The notes beneath the pieces are model-generated. The model did not search any database. It saw nothing but the letters and a program-made list of their open reading frames with translations, and had not been told where the DNA came from. Positions 58,107 through 64,000 of a stretch of DNA of 64,000 nucleotides are shown here, piece by piece. Source of the DNA: Craterostigma plantagineum. Taxonomy: Eukaryota > Streptophyta > Magnoliopsida > Lamiales > Linderniaceae. The stretch's first letter is position 1. Every line of letters starts with the position of its first letter. Both the position numbers and the translations under genes were made by a program. The stretch spans positions 24,257,501-24,321,500 of the forward strand of contig JAPQWV010000012.1 of NCBI GenBank assembly GCA_027422505.1, in the 5' to 3' direction.

Positions 58107-58125
58107 TTCCCACAGACGGCGCCAT
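58107..58125 (-). other. Primer binding site of LTR element C
   Basis: TGGCGCCGTCTGTGGGAA on the minus strand lies one base inside the LTR. It is a primer type used by some plant gypsy elements and differs from the initiator-tRNA site of the TRIMs. Confidence 0.7.
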
Positions 58126-58126
58126 T

Positions 58127-58850
58127 TGATATGGGGCAAACCCAATCAACGATATTTTTATGTGTGGGGGCTCTGGATAATTTGCGGTAGATTAACAGTT
58201 ATGTAGTTTGCTGGGTAAGCGAGGTGTTGTGGATGCTGGGACGTAAACGGAAAGAACAACAAGGATTTACGTGGTTCGAATCCTATCGGATTCTACGTCC
58301 ACGGGGCGCTGGGAACTGTCTTTCACTAAGTAGCAACACGTTACACACTCATATAATCCTCTCCTTCAATCCTAAAATATGAAAACACGTTTAAGATATC
58401 TAAAGAGAGAATGTTGTGTGAGTGCTTCTGTGGAGAGATGATCCTCTTGGAAAATATGGCCAAGTCCTCCTTTTATAGCAGCTCCCCGCCGTTTGTCTGA
58501 TGCTAGGTTCCAGGATTTCTGGGGGGACGTACCACCTAGGGTGCTTAGGAAAGATGACTGATTGCTTGATGGAATGACTTCTGCGATAGTTACAGTGAGG
58601 TGCTCAGTAATATCTTCCTGTGATAAAGTGACACGTGTCCCTGCAACTGTCTTCCTTCCTTTCCACTGTTCCTGCGCTTTTGTACACAATGGTTCTTCTT
58701 CTTTTGTCCGGTCAAGACTTGTGCCCGTCAGGTCCTGGCAGGTCCTTCTTCCTAGGCGGATACTTCACTATGGGCCCTTCTTCTTCATGGGCCTTGTTGG
58801 GCCTTTCTTTATTTGCTTTTTCCCGGCCCGTCTCAGTTGAGTCCACATCA
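58127..58850 (-). repeat. 5' LTR of element C
   Basis: The 724-bp LTR (minus strand) starts TGATGTGG and ends CCATATCA, which are inverted termini. A TATAAAAG box lies at 58470-58477. No second copy is in the window, so the element is truncated. Confidence 0.7.
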
Positions 58851-59407
58851 ACTCTTAATCAAACTGCGACCGCGTCAAATACCTGGGCTTCCATGATACG
58901 TTCTTCACTTTGCTTGGATTGATTATCGAGTGGCACGACGATTCGCGCGAAATCCATGCGATCGACAGCAGCAGAAGTAGTGGGAGTCGAGAGAATTTAA
59001 TCATTTTGATGGGTATTTCTCAAGCAATCGTTTGAATCTAAGATCTTTCCTTTGTAAGACGGAAATGATATTTAGATTGTTGGCTTATCATAAACCGTTG
59101 ACTACGAAATTGTTTCTAATATAATAAGGCCAACTCAAACGGTGATACAAAAGTTGTCCTTAGCGTCAACGATTTCTTATATACAAAACAATACGAGAAG
59201 AATCCTTCCATAGAGCTCTTCGATGGCCTAAGCCTAACTAGAAAAAAAAATGTAACTCCAATCAATCAAATAGAACTGCGATCTTCCAAACAATAGACAA
59301 ACACTAATCCGTACACCTCTTCTTCTTCTTCGATCGATCCATCCATCTCTTCCCAGTCGAGATATTCGTCTCATCGATGTATTCGATTCCTTCTTCGAAA
59401 GCGTTCT
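58851..59407 (-). other. Downstream flank of the RLCK gene
   Basis: This is the 3' untranslated and flanking sequence of the kinase gene. No other gene was recognised. Confidence 0.5.
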
Positions 59408-61463
59408 TTACGGTACTGTCGAGTTGCATTCTTCTTCTTCGATAGACTGCAAAGGGTTATAAGCCCTCCTCAATGCTGGCCTTTTCTGAAACTTGGCCTT
59501 TCCCTGAAATATCCCTTCGTCCCCCTTCAACATTCTTACAACCTGCCCAAACAAAAAACCAGAGCCATTAATTAAGCCCAGAAAATTAAAAGCTCTTAAC
59601 TTTAGTTTCCTGTCTGAAAACTAGCTCGACATGCCTGGCTCATCTTAGGCCTTTCCGTCGAATCTTGATGAATGCAAAGAGAAGCCACCACGACCAAACG
59701 ATTCGCCTGGTCTATGTCGTAAGCTTCGCCTATTTGTGGGTCAATTATTTCTGCTATGTTCTTGTCGAGCATCAGCGGTTTTGCCTGAGAAGAAAAAAAA
59801 GATTCAATCTCAAGTTTTCACTACAAAAATGAAGAATCTCGATTCTTGATGACCGAAAGAAGCTTATTACACAACTCACCCACATAACGAGGCTATTGCT
59901 CGACTCGTCTATGGCAGGGCGGCCGCTGATGACTTCTAACAGCAACACTCCGAAGGAATAAACATCTGTCTTTTCGTCCACCGTACCGTGCATGAAGAAC
60001 TCGGGCGGGAGATAACTGCCATGGCGTAAGAATAACGTTATTACCTCAGTAGTTTCCTTACGAATGAAATCAATGAATAAGTTGGTCGTCGTTAACTTGC
60101 CCGAATGTGCCTTCGTACTGTGAAACGGTGAGGTGGGTCCACTGATCAGGCAGCCACTTTGCCAGCCCGAAATCAGAAATCTGAGGCTCGAAATCTTCGG
60201 TGAGCAAAATATTCGCAGATTTGATATCTCTGTGTATGATTCTTCGCTGGCAGCCCTCGTGAAGGTAAGCTAGGCCGCTCGCAATGCCCAGGGCGATGTT
60301 GTACCGTAAAGGCCACGCCAAATCTTCCCTATTACCTAATATATTATTGCAGACAACTAAGTAGAACACTTGCAAACGATGCAAGAAAGTTGAAGAAAAT
60401 AAAAATCCCACCTTTGAGCAGAGTTTGAAGGCTCCCATTAGGAGACAAAGGGAGGACCAAGTGCATACCTCCTTCGACACCATACCCAATTACGCCGGCA
60501 ATCTTAGGGTGATTTACGTGCACTAAAATCCCAAGTTCAGACAAGTAGTCTGACGTCATTTCCTCGGGCGTTCCCCTAATCAAACGCTTGATTGCAACTA
60601 ATCGCCCGTCTTCTAAGAGTCCCTTGTATACCTCCGAAGAACCCCCTTCTCCAATCAAATTCTCTGAACCCAAAATGATACGAAAATGGTCATTAACTGC
60701 TCATTCTTGATCTTAATCACTACGGTATACATATATGGATTCTAACGTTTGTTGAAGTTATTGGTTGCCATCTGTAGATCTGAGAGGGAGTAGTTCTTCC
60801 AAGAGGCTTCGAAGCAGTAGTAAAGATCGGCTTCTACGAGGGGAGGAAGGGAGGGCAAGCTCTGCGTTTTTCGGTTGGTTTTCTTTCCGGCGAGCTTCTT
60901 TAATGGCGATGGAAGGTGGGGCATGTTGGGATGATGGAGGTGCATCGCTGGCCCCTTTCTAAGCTTACGTATGAAGCCCTTCCATTGATGGGAACGGTCT
61001 GATTTTAGAGCTGTGTCTGAATTTGTCTGTCGTGTCTTGGCAAGCTCAGAATCGTCGTCGGAGGATGAGCTGGCAGCTTCTTCTTCTTCTTCTTCTTCTT
61101 GGAATGCGGTAGATTCTATTTTGAACATTTATGTGAGGAATAGCATAATTTAAAAATCTCAGTGAAATGGATTTGTTGATGTTAAGGTTATTATTACCAT
61201 CTGCAGATAGAGAAATGGAGGAAGCTGAGGAATGCAATTTGGGATCTTCTTCCAAGGCAATAATGTCTTCCTCCTCCTCATTTTCCCTGTTTGTTTTTCG
61301 GGATTTCATTCTTCCATATATTCAATTATGGGCATAGAAGATCCATAACAATGAAAACGTTGCATTTCTGGTCTAGAAATAGCTAGAGAAATAGAAAAAA
61401 ATATTTACGAAGGTGCATATATTACCTGGGAGGAGAAGAGAGAAGATCAGGAGAGTTTGTCAT
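59408..61463 (-). CDS. Receptor-like cytoplasmic kinase, family VI (RBK-like)
   Basis: Exons: 61463-61426, 61310-61198, 61115-60747, 60663-60412, 60335-60101, 60015-59880, 59784-59635, 59542-59408. All joins are in frame and give about 475 residues, usual for the family. The N-terminal third is Ser/Glu-rich and disordered, with a poly-Glu run. The kinase domain has the Gly loop GEGGSSEVYKG, Lys in VAIKRL, HRDIKSANILL, DFGLAKWLPDQWTH and a GTFGYLPPEFFMHG activation segment. The best family match is RLCK-VI, which includes ROP-GTPase-binding kinases. It has no transmembrane segment or signal peptide, so it is cytosolic. Introns 5 and 7 appear to use GC donors (GCAAGT, GCATGT); the others are GT-AG. 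The first 38-nt exon is inferred; translation could start at 61309 instead. The gene looks functional though it lies within the TRIM-bounded block. Confidence 0.88.
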
Positions 61464-61997
61464 GGTTCCTTGAAGACAAGAAGAGGAGGTGGCTTAGGAA
61501 CCGATATTAAGGTTGTCTGAAGAAAGATTAGTAGTTGATGACGATGATTTAATGTTCAATAAGAGAGCAAGATTTAAAGAGAATGAATGATAGATTATAT
61601 ACGAGATAGAAGGAAGGTGACGAAGCAGAGAAGGATAAAGAATATTACGAGGAGTTAGCCGTGTGCATGTTATATGCAAAATCATCTCCCCCTATAATAT
61701 GGCACCCTCATCTCATCGTATTTGATTTCAGGTTGATTTCGTGTCCTAACGTGACCCATTTAATATTCGGATTGGGTTCGAATTTATCCATTTACTTAAA
61801 CAGGTCGAAAATAATAACTCAAACCTGCTATTTTCGGGTGCGGTTCGTATTGGGTTGGCGGGTGTTGGTTTTTAGCACCCCTAATTTTGAGATTAGATTT
61901 CTTCAAAATCATTACAATTGCGTATTAATAGAAGAGTTACTTCGTAAGCTAAGCCCTTTATTCCGTTCGAACAAGCCGTTATTTTTCTCGCACATTC
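61464..61997 (-). other. RLCK upstream region
   Basis: This is the 5' flank of the kinase gene. Sequence at 61700-61890 (GGGTGTTGGTTTTTAGCACCCC near its end) looks like a decayed transposon end. At 61998 it joins the TRIM interior at a 7-bp overlap TCAGAGC. Confidence 0.45.
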
Positions 61998-62062
61998 TCA
62001 GAGCACAACCTCTCGCAGTACGGTGCTGGTTCGGGGACGAACCAGGCGGAAGCTGGTGGGCA
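61998..62062 (+). other. 5S-TRIM interior, 5'-truncated within the primer site
   Basis: It matches the last 65 bp of the 72-bp interior, including the hairpin and purine tract. The break lies in TATCAGAGC of the primer site. Confidence 0.85.
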
Positions 62063-62527
62063 TGTGACGCCCGGGGCCGAAGAGGGCGGGGAGTGATCGC
62101 CGGTGCCAGGGTGCACGGACAATGAGCGGCTCCTGGCAGGCTTGTAGGCGAAGGGGTACATGAACGAACCGATCCAACACCAGAATGAGAGGGGATCCTG
62201 AGACTAACAAGGTATGGGCGTGTCAGGCTAAGAATCGTATAAAAGGATTGATAGTACTACTCATATCACCAAGGTCGACCTACCTTTTCGGGAGTCCATC
62301 TATAGAAACTCCAAAGTTAAGCGTGCTTGACTTGGGGCAATCTAGGGATGGGTGACCCCCTGGGAAGTTTCTCAGGGTGCGTGTGAGCGAGTGCACGAAG
62401 CACGCTAAAAGGTTAAATGGTGGTACAGTGGGGCCAGACTATCAGTCGGAGTGTGGTGGGCCCAACCCCACTGGTCCCGGTAGGGACCGATGCTATAGTG
62501 ACACCCGGTATGGGACGGGTCGTTACA
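62063..62527 (+). repeat. 5S-TRIM LTR, outer right copy
   Basis: A 465-bp LTR ending GGGTCGTTACA immediately before the AACGT duplication and the resumed copia-4 gag. It has the same 5S-derived core as the others. Confidence 0.92.
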
Positions 62528-64000
62528 AACGTTGAAACTGACACTGAAGATGAGGCACACAACGCCGTAGCCACTCCCTCGACCGACTCATCTTCAGAAA
62601 CTGAGGTACACAAATTTTACTCCAATCTACATGAACAATTATGTCTTCTTCAGGATAGACTAACATCCATGTCTAGTGAAAACCAATCATTAAGAAAACT
62701 AGAATCTAGGTTAGCAAACAATGAAAAAGTCTTGCGAACCGAACTAGTAGAAAAGGCTAGGTTAACCTCGTTTCTAGAACAAGCTCAGGATACATCCCTC
62801 AGACATGAGACTAGGAAAAGAGATTTAGAAGAAAAACTCTCCAAAAAGGAAAATGACTTCAAGAAGAGTAAGGAAGAGCGAAACACAATAACCCAACAAT
62901 ATGAATTTTTGTCTAAGGAACGAAATCGTTTATATTCGAAAATTAAAAAACTTGAGGATCTTCTAACAAAGAGAGTACTAACAGATAAAAATATGCTCTT
63001 AAATACTGCTAGAGACACTAGCTTTTATGATCCCCGTAACGGTATAGGTTATGTTCCAGACTCTCCCCCAGTCGTTAAGAAGCCTCTACCTCTTTACGAT
63101 ATTAGTTTCCTAGGCTTACAAATACCTAGTCTTATGCCCTTCACTAGTCTTATTGACAACTTAGAACAGAAAAAGAGAAATAAGGAAGACTGGGCTGAAA
63201 TACCTATCGACTACGACGAACTAAATAAGAGCCCAAGAACTACGGAACCTTATCCGTCGGATGACTACTTAACCCTATATCCACCCTCCTCAGAAGAAGT
63301 AGACGTCCAAAGAACGCGTACATCTCGTCCGTATATTCCTCCATTTATCAAAGAAATGAAAGAAATTAGTGTTTGTCACTCGACTTTTGAACAAGAAAAG
63401 ATTGCCTCTCAAGTGGAAAAAGACGTACTCCTGACAATCATCTCTTCACTCGAGAAGCAAATCAACAACCCCATAGGTCTCTTCACACAATGTCACGTAG
63501 CTACGCCTAAGGTGGATGCATCATCTCACAAGGAGATTAAAGGGAAAGAAAAAGTCAAAAGACATGAGCTGCTATTTGAAAACTTCGCATCCCCTTCAAA
63601 TCATTACTATTACTACGATGATGCACTTGCCTTAAATTCCCGTTTTCGTTTAGCAACCGCAACCTCAAACAAGGACAACTCACGCTTCTTTACCAAGTCA
63701 AGCTCGCAAACCCAAATGGAGAGGAAACAAACCAAAGACAAGACAGACTTCCTGACTGAACTATCACGCCTGCAAGCCATCAACACGTCACAAGCCAAGG
63801 AACATCAAAATCAAATCGAAATTTTCAAATTCGAAAAAGAGAAACTACTTAATGAAATTTCACTTCTTAGAAACCTCAACGATTATTCATCTGACGTTCA
63901 TTCTTTTTCCTCTTCTGATCTAACTCCTAATGCCATGCCAAATTTGACTACAGGGAAGAGAATAACAACGAAGAAGAAGACGTTGGCCTGGGTCCAGAAA
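62528..64000 (+). CDS. gag: copia-4 gag, 3' portion (runs off the window)
   Basis: The frame is open for all 491 codons to the window end, in phase with the gag frame interrupted at 29148. It is rich in coiled-coil heptads (ENQSLRKLESRLANNEK, KKENDFKKSKEERNTITQQY) and in Lys, Glu and Ser, with no protease or RT motif yet. A long coiled-coil C-terminal gag extension is known in some plant copia lineages. In contrast to the 5' gag portion, no stops or frameshifts are seen here. The 3' end of the element lies outside the window. Confidence 0.75.

Larger units (their letters stand above)
29149..62527. mobile_element. 33.4-kb composite block bounded by 5S-TRIM LTRs
   Basis: The block starts with a TRIM LTR (TGTGACGCCC) and ends with the same LTR (GGGTCGTTACA). 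A perfect 5-bp duplication of the interrupted gag flanks it, as for a single LTR-element insertion. The interior is far larger than any TRIM. It holds Pol III RNA fragments, a tandem duplication of gypsy sequence, another LTR element's end and an intact kinase gene. Either it grew by later insertion and recombination or it is a composite formed at once; assembly error cannot be excluded from sequence alone. Confidence 0.75.

Noticed and set aside
57474..58897. CTGGGCTTCCATG direct repeat as LTR or target duplication of element C
   Set aside because: Only 13 bp match, flanks do not fit the LTR borders at 58127 and 58850, and chance or an old duplication explains it equally well.

Overview
The window is plant nuclear DNA, and almost all of it is nested transposable elements. 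The gene structures (short introns, an RLCK-VI kinase, a plant-type glyoxalase I), Ty1/copia and Ty3/gypsy elements primed by initiator tRNA-Met, and MULE and hAT elements indicate a flowering plant. The extra ORF of the intact copia element resembles, from memory, proteins abundant in Gesneriaceae/Lamiales, so an asterid is a weak guess. Nothing prokaryotic is present.

Region 1 (1-9060): a GTACC-rich satellite-like tandem array (1-3100), a remnant of a MULE transposase zinc knuckle (3346-3510), an internally deleted copia element on the minus strand (4342-8054) and a GC/AT tandem repeat (8415-8990).

Region 2 (9061-23731): a minus-strand glyoxalase I gene or pseudogene. Five exons are recognisable. 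Intron 4 holds an 843-bp hAT element with a perfect 8-bp target duplication and a SINE-like head. Intron 2 holds a Mutator-type element (10739-23313) with about 250-bp TIRs and a 9-bp target duplication. Inside that lies a very young 10.7-kb copia element (12105-22779) with a 5-bp target duplication, LTRs that differ in my comparison only in two homopolymer lengths, gag, pol and a third large ORF.

Region 3 (23732-29148): two hAT-like MITEs, a copia 3' remnant on the minus strand, and a plus-strand copia (5' LTR 26579-26922) inserted into that remnant. The leader of the plus-strand copia is packed with a TCGACATTT motif.

Region 4 (29149-62527): a 33.4-kb block bounded by LTRs of a miniature, 5S-rRNA-bearing TRIM retrotransposon and by a perfect 5-bp duplication (AACGT) of the interrupted copia gag, which resumes at 62528 and stays open to the window end. 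The block holds (a) a chimeric cluster of TRIM LTRs, a Cassandra LTR, a U6 snRNA 3' portion, tRNA-Lys and tRNA-Leu pieces and an unidentified structured fragment; (b) two copies of a 12.78-kb tandem duplication containing gypsy LTRs, gag-only gypsy bodies and more TRIMs; (c) the 5' end of another LTR element; and (d) an intact eight-exon RLCK-VI protein kinase gene (59408-61463).

The most unusual signal is this TRIM system. It has 464-bp LTRs containing 5S rRNA promoter sequence and only 72 bp between the LTRs. It shares LTR termini and primer with the neighbouring gypsy elements, and it is joined to several other Pol III RNAs in a way that suggests template switching during reverse transcription.
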